Assembly (NCBI GenBank): GCA_032622095.1 | Contig: CP136061.1 | Coordinates: forward strand, 256,445,582-256,509,581 | Length of the DNA: 64,000 nucleotides | Direction: 5' to 3' | Source of the DNA: Siphonodentalium dalli | Taxonomy: Eukaryota; Mollusca; Scaphopoda; Gadilida; Siphonodentaliidae | Part shown: piece by piece, positions 10,764 through 22,545 of the stretch | Position numbering within the stretch: position 1 is the stretch's first letter | How the letters are laid out: every line of letters begins with the position of its first letter | Notes under the pieces: generated by a model | The model's database searches: none | The model's input: the letters and a program-made list of their open reading frames with translations, nothing else | What the model was told of the DNA's origin: nothing | Made by a program: the position numbers and the translations under genes

Positions 10764-11733
10764 TGTAAAGGTTCTTCGATAATTGTAATGCATTTGGCGT
10801 TAACAATTCGTTAGACTTAGCGATTTTGATCCAGTATTTGACCATGTTATATAATGCATCAACTTCAAGAAATAAAGGAATAATGGGAAAAAGAAACTAT
10901 GTATTGTGACATTGTTCTATTCCACACACCGTTGCTTAAGACCACTTTTTTTAAAACGCCTGTTTCGGGATAGAATCATTTATATTTTCTTTGGTGCGTG
11001 TGATCCGAAAGTTTCTTAACTGTGTCAATCCTCTTTTCGAAAACTTAACTCTTGCATGAGAGTTTCTGCTAGATTTAGACCAGTTCAGACCAGCATTGGC
11101 TTCTGCATGGTGCCACTGCATATACTATAGGCTACATTAAAAACAATGCAGACTGGAGATGACAAATACACACAGGCGAAAATTCTTTTGGGGAAACAAA
11201 ATGTTCTCCTATGCCTATTACCTCAATCGATTTGAAACTACTTCTCTCTGACATTGGTCATATGGACAAAACAGCAGAAAAACAAATACAATAAGCAGTG
11301 TGCACCGACATGAATGTTTCGTCCGCAGGTCGTCACTTCTAATTTCCTGCTGCAACCTCACTAACTTTCGTCATACATGTAGTTCATCCAATGTTTCAGA
11401 TATGATAAACTCCAGTGGTGAACTTTCATATCACACAGAGACTGCCATCTTACAGCGTCAACAACCCACACGCGTTATTCACAGGCGAATATTCTCACAA
11501 GAAGTAAACTACATGTGGTCTTCAGTCAACTTCAAGTGACTACTGGAAAAAACAACAACGGCGAATATATCACACACATGTGTGTATTCGTTAAGCAGTT
11601 TGCACAATAAGACAAAGCAAGCGGGTGTTCATTCATATCAGTGCGATATATGCTGGAAATAATGCAGCACATCTGCAAATTTTCTGTCACATAAAAAAGA
11701 ATCCACACGGGAGATCGCTCCTTTCAATGTGAT
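10764..11733. other. Gene-free, with a decayed finger at the end
   Basis: No gene is supported to about 11620. From about 11625 to 11733 there are remains of one zinc finger (TGCGATATATGC, then a TAA, then CACATAAAAAAG) that would have preceded the array starting at 11734. A short 5' exon of the zinc-finger gene could lie here but I cannot point to splice sites. Confidence 0.4.
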
Positions 11734-12879
11734 GTGTGCGATAAATCATTTACTGAGTCTAGTACCATGACGAACACTGGGGATCGCCTGTATCAATGTG
11801 ATGTGTGCGATAAATCATTTACTCATTCTAGTACCATGACGAACCATAAGAGGATCCACACTGGGGATCGCCTGTATCAATGTGATGTGTGCGATAAATC
11901 ATTTACTCATTCTAGTACCATGACGAACCATAAGAGGATCCACACTGGGGATCGCTCCTTTCAATGTGATGTGTGCGATAAATCATTTACCCATTCTAGT
12001 ACCATGACGAACCATAAGAGGATCCATACTGGGGATCGCCTGTATCAATGTGATGTGTGCCAGAAATCATTTACTCGGTCGAGTAACCTGATGAGGCATA
12101 ATATGGTCCACACCGGGGATCGTCCGTTTCAATGTGATGTGTGCGAGAAATCATTTACTCAGTCGAGCAGCCTGACTAAACATAAGATGGTCCACACTGG
12201 GAATCGCCCGTATCAATGTGATGTTTGCGAGAAATCATTTACTGAGTCGAGTAGCCTGACGAAACATAAGACGGTCCACACCGGGGATCGTCCGTATCAA
12301 TGTGATTTATGCGAGAAATCATTTTCACAATTGGGTAGTCTGACTAAACACAAGATAATCCACACTGGGGCTCGCCCGCATCAATGTGATTTATGCAAGA
12401 AATCATTTTCTCAATTGGGTAGTCTGACTATACACAACCGGATACACACGGGAGATCGCCCGTATCAATGTGATGTTTGCGATAAATCATTTGCTTGGTC
12501 GAGTCGCCTGACTATACACAAGCGGATACACACGGGAGATTGGTCGTATCAATGTGATGTGTGCGAGAAATCATTTACTCAGTTGAGTGACCTGACGAAA
12601 CATAAGAAAATCCACACGGGAGATCGCCCGTATCGATGTGATGTGTGCCAGAAATCATTTATTCAGTCGAGTGACCTGACTATACACATGCGGATACACA
12701 CTGGGGATCGTCCGTATCAATGTGATTTATGCGATAAATCATTTTCACAATTGGGTAGTCTGACTGTACACAAGAGGATACACACAGGGGATCGGCCGTA
12801 CCAATGTGATGTGTGCGAGAAATCATTTACTCAGTCGAGTAACCTGACTATGCATAAGAAGACCCACACGGGGGGATAG
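11734..12879 (+). CDS. C2H2 zinc-finger array protein, 13 fingers plus a partial
   Basis: The 381-residue frame is almost wholly C2H2 fingers of 28 residues each, pattern CDVCxKSFxxSSxLTxHKxxHTGDRPYQ. Thirteen are complete; the first is partial because 15 bases that would encode the HKRIH end are missing. The linker is TGDRP, a variant of TGEKP, as in polyfinger nuclear DNA-binding proteins. No KRAB, SCAN, BTB or other effector domain is visible. The first methionine sits inside a finger, so the real start is probably upstream or lost. The stop arises where the sequence leaves the finger frame at GGGGGGA near 12870, with another decayed finger beyond, so the C-terminus looks shortened. Target and role are unknown. 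Confidence 0.75.
   Translation: MCDKSFTESSTMTNTGDRLYQCDVCDKSFTHSSTMTNHKRIHTGDRLYQCDVCDKSFTHSSTMTNHKRIHTGDRSFQCDVCDKSFTHSSTMTNHKRIHTGDRLYQCDVCQKSFTRSSNLMRHNMVHTGDRPFQCDVCEKSFTQSSSLTKHKMVHTGNRPYQCDVCEKSFTESSSLTKHKTVHTGDRPYQCDLCEKSFSQLGSLTKHKIIHTGARPHQCDLCKKSFSQLGSLTIHNRIHTGDRPYQCDVCDKSFAWSSRLTIHKRIHTGDWSYQCDVCEKSFTQLSDLTKHKKIHTGDRPYRCDVCQKSFIQSSDLTIHMRIHTGDRPYQCDLCDKSFSQLGSLTVHKRIHTGDRPYQCDVCEKSFTQSSNLTMHKKTHTGG
11785..12036 (+). repeat. Three near-identical 84-bp finger units
   Basis: Units 11785-11868 and 11869-11952 are identical over all 84 bases. The third (11953-12036) differs at about six positions. Each unit encodes one finger (THSSTMTNHKRIHTGDR). Later fingers differ far more, so these copies arose by recent unequal exchange or conversion. 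Confidence 0.9.
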
Positions 12880-13722
12880 CCCGTACCAATGTGATATGTG
12901 CGAGAAAATGTTCTAACATCAGAGTGGCCTGATGTTACATACCCTTAAGATAACTCATACAGGCGTTTGCCCGTATTTTGAGTGTTCACTCTGTGCCGAG
13001 CAATCTTTTGGCAAATGTTTTGGCCAGTTCTGTTTTTTTTTTGGCACGTTGGATATGTGATATGTGCAGGAAATAATGTATTTGTATGAGTCAATTGACG
13101 AGACATACGATAATTCATTTGTCCTATATTTCCTATACCGGTTTGATTTTATACTTTGTATTAAAATTTCGCTACATCCAACATATGTGTATTATATTTA
13201 AAGAAAGGTCTATATGTGTATTAGCTTTTAAGAAAGGACTATGCGTCGCGTGACATTTCACCTCACGACATTATTGGCGTATCAATAAAAGCTCTCGTCC
13301 AGGCATTTACTTTAGCGTTTCGGATGGTTTAACAGGGGAATAAAATAGTAATGTTGCTACATTTACGATGAACCATGATTAAATGTTCCTAATATGTCTC
13401 CTACTAGAATCATCGCCACGCAAAATTTCGGTGTTGAATGTGTCTCCGTGAATCACTCTTTGAGATAAATGAAAACAGATGTAATTTTGATGCACTAGTG
13501 AATGATCATAAACCAACTAAATGCATTCTCAACATTCTTATTATTACGTGTACATTATATATGTTATTCATCTTTAAACATTTGTGTAAATATTGTCGGG
13601 AGAGGGGCCACCTTAAGTTGTTATAACTTGTCCCCGAATCCCTTGTAAATTGTGTTACAATAAGTATGTTTAAACCAATTAAATGCATCTATATTCTAAA
13701 AAAATATTGTTTTAAGAATTAA
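12880..13722 (+). other. 3' flank of the 11.7-kb finger gene
   Basis: A decayed finger (CAATGTGATATGTGCGAG, then TAA) occupies 12890-13060. An AATAAA at 13284-13289 is a plausible polyadenylation signal. The stretch 13050-13525 is duplicated at 23825-24300 with only scattered differences; in the duplicate the signal reads AACAAA. No further gene is visible. Confidence 0.6.
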
Positions 13723-14014
13723 AGATGGATTATCTCTTTAAACAACAAATTTGAAATAGTTGCGTGGATATAATATAATAAATATGAACTGAAGATCCCT
13801 GTCGGGAAAGGCCTCTATCAATTAATACTGATTTTATTTCGAATATTTTATTGGGCCCGTTTATTTGTCTATTTTTAGAACATACCATTCTTGTGATACC
13901 ATATAGCGATATAGAGCATTAGGCTTTTCCTATGGCTACGTACTGAACGTCAAATGTCCCAGATTGATTGGTTGTATTGTTTTATTCCATAGTTATAAGC
14001 GATAATAAGTATAA
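13723..14014 (-). mobile_element. TTAA-MITE copy 2, right half only
   Basis: Starts AGATGGATTATCTC after TTAA at 13719-13722 and runs through the right repeat into the middle of the element, then stops at AGTATAA. The left half is absent. Confidence 0.75.
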
Positions 14015-14199
14015 CCAGAATACACTCACTGGAGCTGCCTATACTTGCGCCCATCACACATTTGGCATGTTTTGTGGTGTCTTGCCAACAACAGTTTTAA
14101 CCACGGGTGCTGGCCCCTCGTTTGAGAGATCGATACAAAATCTGAATATCAAATTTCAGTTCATCCATCGCTGATATATAGATACTTACTACATGTATA

Positions 14200-14775
14200 G
14201 CCAAAGCTACTGCATTACATAAAGAGTGGTTTATCTATGATTAATTTTTATACGGGATTTATGGGTACCGGTAATCAAACAACGGGACCTCCCTTGATCA
14301 AGGAAACGAAATAACCTTCCACGATAGTGTGAGGATAGTTCGATAATTGAAATTTTTCAGTGTTGGTATCTTTTAATAGGTATATGAAGTGAAAACATTC
14401 ATACCCAAGTATGAATGATTATGGTTTGCATATGCGTACATGTTAAACGCACTTATTTTACAAAGTCGGGAACTCCAAGCCCCAAAATATGCAAACAAGT
14501 ATACACGCACGTATGCATATAATTAAATAGCTTTATTTGTTATAAATATTGCGGACTCCAACAGTCCAACTCCATGCACGCATAAAATACGCTAATATAT
14601 ATTTAATACAATGTAGGATAACGTTTTGTGGCCGACATTCAATGTCTGCCATTTAGTCAGTCCGACCGTCCGTCCGTTTGTGTCTGTTTTCCGCGAGAGA
14701 TTTTTATGTCTCACCTGGATGTCATTAGTAAGTGTACACTGATATTTAATATGTAATTACACATATATGATAACG
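14200..14775 (+). repeat. Direct repeat, first copy
   Basis: From GCTACTGCATTACATAAAG to GATAACGC this matches 15891-16455 in the same order and orientation with about one change in ten bases. It contains GTCCGTCCGTCCG and TGTAGGATAACG blocks. A TTAA-MITE and its nested copy lie between the two copies. No coding sequence is seen. Confidence 0.8.
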
Positions 14776-14844
14776 CATGTTATCTTGTCATGTAAAAATG
14801 CTTACTACATTTACATGTATCAGCTTTGTTTCCCAGACTGTTAA

Positions 14845-15886
14845 AGGTGGATTATCTCTTTGTAAACATGTATTATATAGTTACCGGGGTATAAAATATT
14901 AGATTTGAATCGAAGACTCCTGTCCGAAAATGCTTCTATCGATTGATATTAATTTTATTTCGTATATTTTCTGGTCTAAAAAGGTGTGTTTGTTCAGCTA
15001 ACGAACAATAGTGGTTACTGTTAACAGACCAGAAATTATATTGTTCAATTTTGTCACAAATAAACGTTAGTTATATTCATTATCGCTTATATCTGTGGAA
15101 CAAAACAATACAAACAACCAATCTGTGTCATTTGACATTCGTTGCGTAGCCGTAGGAACAGCCCAGTGCTCTATATCGCAATGCGGTCTCATCCGAATGG
15201 TCGGTTCTAAAAATAGTAACATAAATGGGCCCGATTTAATATTCGAAATAAAATCAATATTAAAGATGGATTATCTCTTTAAATAACAAATTTTAAATAG
15301 TTGCGTGGGTATAAAATAATAGATATGAACAGAAGACCTATGTCCGGAAAAGCTTCTATCAATTAATTTTGATTTTATTTCGAATATTAAATCGGGCCCA
15401 TTTATGTTACTATTTTTAGAACCAACCTTTCGGATGAGACCGTATTGCGATATAGAGCACTGGGCTGTTCCTACGGCTACGCAACGAATGTCAAATGCCA
15501 CATATTGGTTGTTTGTATTGTTTTGTTCCACAGATATAAGCGATAATGAGTATAATTAACGTTTATTTGTGACAAAATTGCACACTATAATTTCTGGTTT
15601 CTGTTAACAGTAACCACTATTGTTCGTTAGCTGAACAAACACACCTTTTTAGACCAGAAAATATTCGAAATAAAATTAATATTAATCGATAGAAGCATTT
15701 CCGGACAGGAGTCTTCGATTCAAATCTAATATTTTATACCCCGGCAACTATATAATACATGTTTACAAAGAGATAATCCACCTTTAATTGATAGAAGCTT
15801 TACCGGACATAGGTCTTCAGTTCATATCTATTATTTTATACCCACGCAACTATTTAAAATTTGTTATTTAAAGAGATAATCCATCT
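14845..15886 (+). mobile_element. TTAA-MITE copy 3, complete but interrupted
   Basis: Left end AGGTGG follows TTAA at 14841-14844; right end CCATCT precedes TTAA at 15887-15890. Removing the inner copy at 15264-15783 and one TTAA leaves 518 bp. The inverted ends are about 125 bp each and differ at about one base in four. The TTAA target and the AG-starting ends suggest the Kolobok superfamily more than piggyBac, whose ends start CCY. No transposase is encoded. Confidence 0.85.
15264..15783 (-). mobile_element. TTAA-MITE copy 4, nested in copy 3
   Basis: A full 520-bp copy in the opposite orientation, bounded by TTAA at 15260-15263 and 15784-15787. The host copy is split inside CAATATTAATTGATAG, which is uninterrupted at 43870-43890, so the four bases TTAA were duplicated on insertion. 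Confidence 0.95.
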
Positions 15887-15890
15887 TTAA

Positions 15891-16870
15891 GCTACTGCAT
15901 AAATATAAAGAGTGGTTCATCTATGAGTTATTTATTTTTATACGGGAATTTTAGGTAATCAAACAACGGGACCTCCCTTGGTCAAAGAAACGAAATAACC
16001 TTCCACGATAGTGTGTGGATTATTCGATAATTGATTGTCAATGTTGATATCTTTTAATGAGTATATGAAGTGAAACATTCATACCCAAATATGAATGGTT
16101 ATGGTTTGTATATGCGTACATGTTAAACGCACTTGTTTTACAAAGACGGGAACTTCAGGCCCCAAAAATACAAGCAGGTAAACACGCACATATATGCATA
16201 TAATTAAATAGCATTATTTGTTATAAATATTGCGGACTCCTACAGTCCAACACCTTGCACGCATAAAAGACGCTAATACATATTTAATATAATGTAGGAT
16301 AACGTTTTGTGGCCGACATTCAATGTCTGCCGTTTAGGCAGTCCGTCCGTCCGTTTGCGTCTGTTTACCGCGAGAGATTTTTATGTCTCACCTGGATGCC
16401 ATAATTTGTGGATACTATATTTAAAATGTAAAATATACATATGATAACGCGGAAATATGTAAAATATAGGAATTTATGCGCCCGATGCGATCTCGGTGTA
16501 TTCCGATACTTCCCGCTAACAAGAAGGGTACCTCCGATGTTTATATAAACAATATAACTTGACTACAACTTTTTTTGAATTTATAGTTGTAAATTTTGGG
16601 CTTTGTAAGTGTATACTATCGTGTAAGCAATTCATGATATTCAGGATTCTCTACAATTTTATTTACACTATTTTTATTTTTGACTGGCTAAAACTGCTCC
16701 TACGGCAGACTGTCTGTTCATCATTAGCATAATATAAGCTTCCGGTGAGCAAGGCGGGGTACCTTGTTTGTGGGCCCAGGACACTGTGGCATCACTTGCT
16801 CATTCTGTATATGGGCTCTATAAACTGTACGGACAGAATATCTCTGTTATCTCCAGTTCATCTATTACAC
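15891..16870 (+). repeat. Direct repeat, second copy, and gene-free flank
   Basis: 15891-16455 repeats 14200-14775. From 16456 to 16870 I see no gene, only AT-rich sequence ending at the inverted repeat of the next element. Confidence 0.75.
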
Positions 16871-17898
16871 TAAGGCCAAACTTCTTTATTTTTCTGCTTT
16901 ACGGATTTTTTTAACCTTGTTTTGGTAGGGTCGGTCGGAAAAAAATATAAAAATAAAAATGCTTGAATCATTTTTTTTTTTTGGACATTCGCTAAGGTGG
17001 TAACTGTGTCTTTATAATTCTCTATCAGTCATTTATAGGGAACACTTTTTGGATGTATATCACAAAATTCAAATCCAGTAATATTATTTGAAACATAGCT
17101 CAGATTATTGAATAATATTGACAAAATCCAGAAATAAAGGGTTTGTTTTTGTTCAACATTTTAATTATTGAATAAATGGACTCCCCCATTCAGTTATAAT
17201 GTATACATTGGAAAAGTCCATTATTCATCTGGATGGATGTCATGGAAAAATAAGTAGCCGACAGATAATATATTTGCAGAAGGATTCCCATTAGTTGGTG
17301 GGAAATATTCAGATAATAAGTTTAGAACTTGTTGAACTTATTACCTGAACATTTCCTAAGGAATCTACATGTCTGGTCAATGAGTATTTAGTATAGAGAT
17401 GGTTAATACACACATGGGAATGATGAGATTAGTGGTAGTGATAAAAAGTGAATGTGTAACTTGAGCAAACCCACATACTCATTAGTTTGTCATTCCTATC
17501 TAAGAAACCTTGTGGACTGTTATTGGTCTTCAGTCATAAAGATCACCATAAATTCCCAGGAATACAAAATGTATTCTAAAGGCCATTTAAAGTTTTAAAC
17601 AGATTTATAGAATGCATACAGGTATCTTGGTGGCCAACACATAAACTCAAGCTGACTTCTCAGTTTTCATCTTGGATGTAGTTAAAAGTAATTAAAGCCA
17701 GAGATATCTATAGTTGGTGTGTCCTATGCATCTTTAATCAGTGAAATGTGGTTAGATAATTTGTTACTGATAAGCAGAAACAGCTGTCGGCTGTGAAAAT
17801 AAAAATAAAAATTATATATGTTTTTTATTTCCTTGTCGGGCCACAGAAAACAGGGTCGGCGGATCCGTAAAGCATTAAAATAAAAAAGTTTGGCCTAA
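16871..17898. mobile_element. DNA element with AGGCCAAAC inverted ends
   Basis: The left end (TAAGGCCAAACTTCTTTATT, with CTGCTTTACGGAT at 16900-16912) is mirrored at 17797-17898, which on the minus strand has AGGCCAAACTTTTTTATTTT and GCTTTACGGAT. The ends are similar over about 100 bp with gaps. The 830 bp between encode nothing recognisable. A lone end of the same type lies at about 22878-22920 and a related short element at 28451-28652. Confidence 0.65.
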
Positions 17899-19289
17899 TG
17901 GTGGTCTTAGTAATACCGTACGAGTTGTTTTGACATATTTATAGAACAATATAAACATCGCTGATATGAAGGGTGTGAAGACGATTGGTTGCCGATGATG
18001 CTATATATTATATACCAATAGGTTAAATTACTAGTTTGACTAGAATGATTTGTGTATGCCATTGCACTTTGAACAGCGGCAAAAATCATCGAAGTCAATT
18101 ACAAATACCGACACAATTAAATTAAAGACACGTTAGTCTGTGATTAGAAGTGTGTACATGTGAAGATGATGCCCTAAGCGACTGATCTACAGTCTTCGGG
18201 AACATATAATCAAAATGTCTATTGCGTTGAGAATGAGAAAGCTTGTTTTCCCAGTTAATAAATAAGGCATTTTGAATAATCCATGTTTCCAAATTCACAT
18301 TTTTCAGTGTAATGTTTCTCAATTGAACCATGCGCTCGACTGTTTGGCCGGACGTATGGTTTATAAATATGCACCAGGATCTTTCGGAAATGTTTTAAAG
18401 TGATGTGAAACGTAAATTGAACCTCACAATTGAGTTCCCTGCGTCATTCTGTGGGAAGAGTGAATAAAATAACTCAGATACACGAAACCCCCCATCCTGA
18501 AGTCAGTTTGTACACATTATACGGCCATTCGGCTAACTATTTCTATTTCATCAATCGTCCCGATTAATCTCGTCATAATAACACGAAAAAACAAACCGAA
18601 TCGTTGTCTTGTGCAGTCACGGAAATGCCCGAGCACTTCCGACTCGATTGGGATTGAATCGGGTTTCGTTCTCACTTCTCAGAAATGGCTTCTAGGGAGG
18701 ATGACCGTTCGCTGGAATAGCGTCACATCAGAATATTAAAGCGAAAATCTAATTGACATCGCAATCGGTAGTCAAATCGACAGGGAAGGAATAGAAAGGG
18801 AATTGTTGCGTGAAATCACAAACGGAAGAATATTGGCCGAGTTAGTGGAAAAGATTATAATCGAACAGTGATCGAGAGGTAATAATTCCAAAATGTTACT
18901 ATTTATAGAAAATTGTAAGCGCATTGACCGAATTTTTTCATCAATCTGGCCGCAAGCACAGTACCGTGCAGAAAGAGTTGTCTTACTTTTGTAACTCAAA
19001 ACTGTTTAATTACATTATACCTGTACAATAGTACAATAATTGGTATTCAATATGCCAATACTGACCATTTGTTAGCTCATTGGCCATGAAATATTTTTAA
19101 GGGCAAATTCTGTTGTCAAGCTTTAGTCAGCACTATTCATTCTGATAGATGATAACTATAATGGAAGGCCTTTTTCACATGTATTAGCTAATTGCACTTT
19201 AGCGTAACTGAATTACACGTAAGCGTAATGTATTACACTCAGCCTCAGGTGTAATGCACACATATAAAGCGTAATTCACTAACGCTTAA
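17899..19289. other. Gene-free stretch
   Basis: No supported coding sequence in either strand. Near 19200-19285 short AAGCGTAAT and TTACACT words recur and continue on the far side of the next MITE at 19814-19850, so that element inserted into a small repeat-rich site. Confidence 0.45.
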
Positions 19290-19809
19290 AGATGGATTAT
19301 CTCTTTAAATAACAAATTTTAAATAGTTGCGTGGGTATAAAATAATAGATATGAACTGAAGACCTATGTCCGGAAAAGCTTCTATCAATTAATATTGATT
19401 TTATTTCGAATATTAAATCGGGCCCATTTATGTTACTATTTTTAGAACCGACCATTCGGATGAGACCGTATTGCGATATAGAGCACTGGGCTGTTCCTAC
19501 GGCTACGCAACGAATGTCAAATGTCACAGATTGGTTGTTTGTACTGTTTTGTTCCACATATATAAGCGATAATGAGTATAATTGACGTTTATTTGTGACA
19601 AAATTGCACAATATAATTTCTGGTCTCTGTTAACAGTAACCAATATTGTTCGTTAGCTGAACAAACACACCTTTTTAGACCAGAAAATATTCGAAATAAA
19701 ATTAATATTAATCGATAGAAGCATTTCCGGACAGGAGTCTTCGATTCAGATCTAATATTTTATACCCCGGTAACTATATAATACATGTTTACAAAGAGAT
19801 TATCCACCT
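19290..19809 (-). mobile_element. TTAA-MITE copy 5, complete
   Basis: Full 520-bp copy with TTAA at 19286-19289 and 19810-19813. Ends AGATGG and CCACCT. Middle is of the GGGCCC variant. Confidence 0.9.
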
Positions 19810-19813
19810 TTAA

Positions 19814-21369
19814 GCGTAAACAATTTACGCTTAAGTGTAATTAGCTACTATAAAGTGAATCTGGGATAAGGGGAGTACTCTAAATTGTTCTTTCGACCAG
19901 CTGTTTCTACCAATTAAAAAGAATTCTCATTTATTTTGAAACTAATGAAAGACAACGATATAAGATTTACTGGTAATATTCATTATGAACTTGTACAAAT
20001 CTGAAAACAAACAAAATTTTAATATTTAAGAAATTTAGAGTTCCCTCTCTTACGACCACTATGCCAGGAAGACCAATCGATCTAGTTAAGCCCGATTGGG
20101 CTATTATACTAATTTATAGATCGATCGGTGGTTCACTCTCTGCATTTCAAATATTGCTAATAATTTCCATTTACAGAAGTCAATAATGCCATTGCAGATA
20201 AATTCATCTTAAATTCGACCAAATATGTTGACGTTTGATAAGAAAAGCAGGAATTCCCCGATTTGTTTATTTTCAATCGATGAGAAGCATGACCACCTGG
20301 ATCAGTTCGGAGGTGTGCCAATCGTATTTTGCATTCTGTGAATACCCATTCACGCCTAAATTTGCAAACAATCCATATATAACATATACACAGTGTGTAC
20401 ACTTTGTTAGTTGCCAATTAATTCTCGATATTTCAATTAGAAAACATGAGATATCGATGCAAAAATCAAGACATTATCTAGTTTGTGTTTTGTTGAATCT
20501 ACTTTCTGTTATCGACATGCCGGCTATTGTTTTGGCTGTTCTGTCAACCGTGCGTGCCAGCCGATCGTCGTTTTTCGGGCGGTTCCGATTTCTTCCGAAT
20601 ATAATTCCATGACCTCCACGCGATGATTCGCGCCGAAAATGTGGTTGTATCTGAGAAGATTTCTTACTCTGACCGCAGTTTTCAACAATTTAATACGGGG
20701 CGAATACCGCATCAATAATATGCAACCTTGGGGTTTTATTTCTAGTTTTTTATGACCTTTCTTATGGTATATCGGATACAGTTCTGTCTGACATGAAATA
20801 TATACCCACCGGGAGTGAAGCTAATGACTTTAAACTTCGAAGAAAGTTTCCAGAAATATGTTCGCACCTCACTGTCTCTGTGGAAAATAAAAAGATTCCG
20901 CACGCTTTGAGACTTGATCTTAACTAATTTATAATAATAAAACACGAAGCTGTTGGCAGATGGATCGGTTTAACCTGCCCGTGTAATACGAGTCTCGGCT
21001 GTCTGGACATCGACGCAATCATGTCATGGTGTTTTGCGCGCCTTGTGACGTCCTGATGTGCGTCGTGACGTCCTGATGTGCGTCGTGACGTCATGACGTC
21101 TTTATCGGTTTCCATAAAGAAATCTTTCAATATTGTTCTTTTATGAACGATTTATTACCAAAATAAAACCATATAATAATGCAATTTAAGTATATACGTG
21201 GATTTAATTAACAATTGGTGCAACCATTTCATATTAGCGCATGTGCATTCTTTACATTATGTACTTCCGGCATGACGTAACATATTAACGGAAGGACAGA
21301 TAAACAGACAAATAAACAGATATCAGGACCGAAAACATTACTTGCGTCCAGCATGGACTGGCGCAAGTA
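19814..21369. other. Gene-free stretch with a short GTGACGTC repeat
   Basis: No gene is supported. At about 21040-21100 a block containing GTGACGTCCTGATGTGCGTC is repeated about two and a half times and ends GTGACGTCATGACGTC, giving several cAMP-response-like TGACGTCA cores. At 20060-20115 there is a loose inverted repeat CCAATCGATCTA/TAGATCGATCGG. Confidence 0.5.
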
Positions 21370-21598
21370 ATTAATGTGTATTTGTGACAAAATTACACCA
21401 TAAAATTCCTGGTCTCTGTTAACAGTAACCACTATTGTTCGTTAGCTAAACAACCACACCTTTTTAGACCAGAAAATATTCGAAATAAAATGAATATTAA
21501 TCGATAGAAGCATTTCCGGACAGGAGTCTTTGATTCAGATCTAATATTTTATTCCCCGGTAACTATATAATATATGTTTACAAAGAGATAATCCACCT
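21370..21598 (-). mobile_element. TTAA-MITE copy 6, left half only
   Basis: Begins in mid element and runs to the left terminus CCACCT, followed by TTAA at 21599-21602. Confidence 0.75.
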
Positions 21599-21639
21599 TT
21601 AAATGAACAAACTAGCACGGTTATGGCTTAAATGTATGT

Positions 21640-21790
21640 AAACATTTGAATTGGCATACTTGTTTTGGCATGGTATTGTCCAGTCACATGCGTGGAATTG
21701 TCCAGTTACTTTCGTGTGCAATTCACGCATTCGTGCTTATGAGAGTCCAGTTGTTGCACATCACATGTATCACAAGAAGCAACTTTCAGG
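21640..21790 (+). repeat. Dispersed repeat, copy at 24415-24590
   Basis: The words CATTTGAATTGGCA, GTCCAGTCACATGCGTGGAA, TATGAGAGTCCAGT and GAGCAACTTTCAG or close variants occur in the same order at 24415-24590. It is non-coding and probably a transposon fragment or small segmental duplication. Confidence 0.75.
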
Positions 21791-21802
21791 GACAATATTT
21801 AA

Positions 21803-22357
21803 AGATGGATTATCTCTTTAAATAATAAATTTTAAATAGTTGCGTGGGTATAAAATAATAAATATGAACTGAAGACCCCTGTCCGGAAAGGCTTCTATCA
21901 ATTAATATTGATTTTATTTCGAATATTTTTTATTTTGAAATGAGACGATTAATTGGGACACTTTATTTGTCTATTTTTAGAACAGACCATTCGCTTGATA
22001 CCATATAAATCATTATAGAGAGCACTATAGAGATCATTAGGTTCCTATGGCTACGTACCAAATGCCAAATGTCCCATATTGATTGGTTGTATTGTTTTAT
22101 TCCGTAGTTATTAGCGATAATGGGTATAATTAACGTTTATTCGTGACAAAATTACCCAATAAAATTTCTGGTCTCTGTTAACAGTAACTACTATTGTTCA
22201 TTAGCTAAACAACCACACCTTTTCAGACCAGAAAACATTCGAAATAATATCAATATTAATCGATAGAAGCATTTCCAGACAGGAGTTTTCGATTCAGATC
22301 TAATATTTTATACCCCTGTAACTATATAATACATGTTTACAAAGAGATAATCCACCT
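21803..22357 (-). mobile_element. TTAA-MITE copy 7, complete, second variant
   Basis: Full 555-bp copy between TTAA at 21799-21802 and 22358-22361. The middle reads GGGACACTTTATTTGTC and is longer than in the 520-bp copies, defining a second subfamily shared with copies 1 and 10. Confidence 0.9.
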
Positions 22358-22379
22358 TTAAGGAAAAGTATGAACATCC

Positions 22380-22545
22380 CACTTCCAGTAAAATATCAGC
22401 ATCAATAACATAATTTATGACATTAATGATATGAAAGTTTACTTGTATTATGATAATCTGCGACAAATAAATTATACTGGACAAAATCTACGACCAAATA
22501 CTTAAGATGGCTGCCAAAATGGCCGCTCTCATTGTTCATACACAA
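22380..22545 (+). repeat. Fragment of the 38.6/47.8-kb dispersed repeat
   Basis: Contains CATTAATGATATGA, GGACAAAATCTACGACC and AAGATGGCTGCCAAAATGGC, matching 47810-47920 in order. It directly abuts the zinc-finger relic that follows. Confidence 0.65.

Noticed and set aside
14200-16455. The 570-bp direct repeats as LTRs of a retrotransposon
   Set aside because: The interval is filled by nested MITEs, with no gag, pol, primer-binding site or TG...CA ends.
18766-18880. A short open stretch with NGRILAELVEKI
   Set aside because: Stops lie close on both sides and no family or splice signals support an exon.
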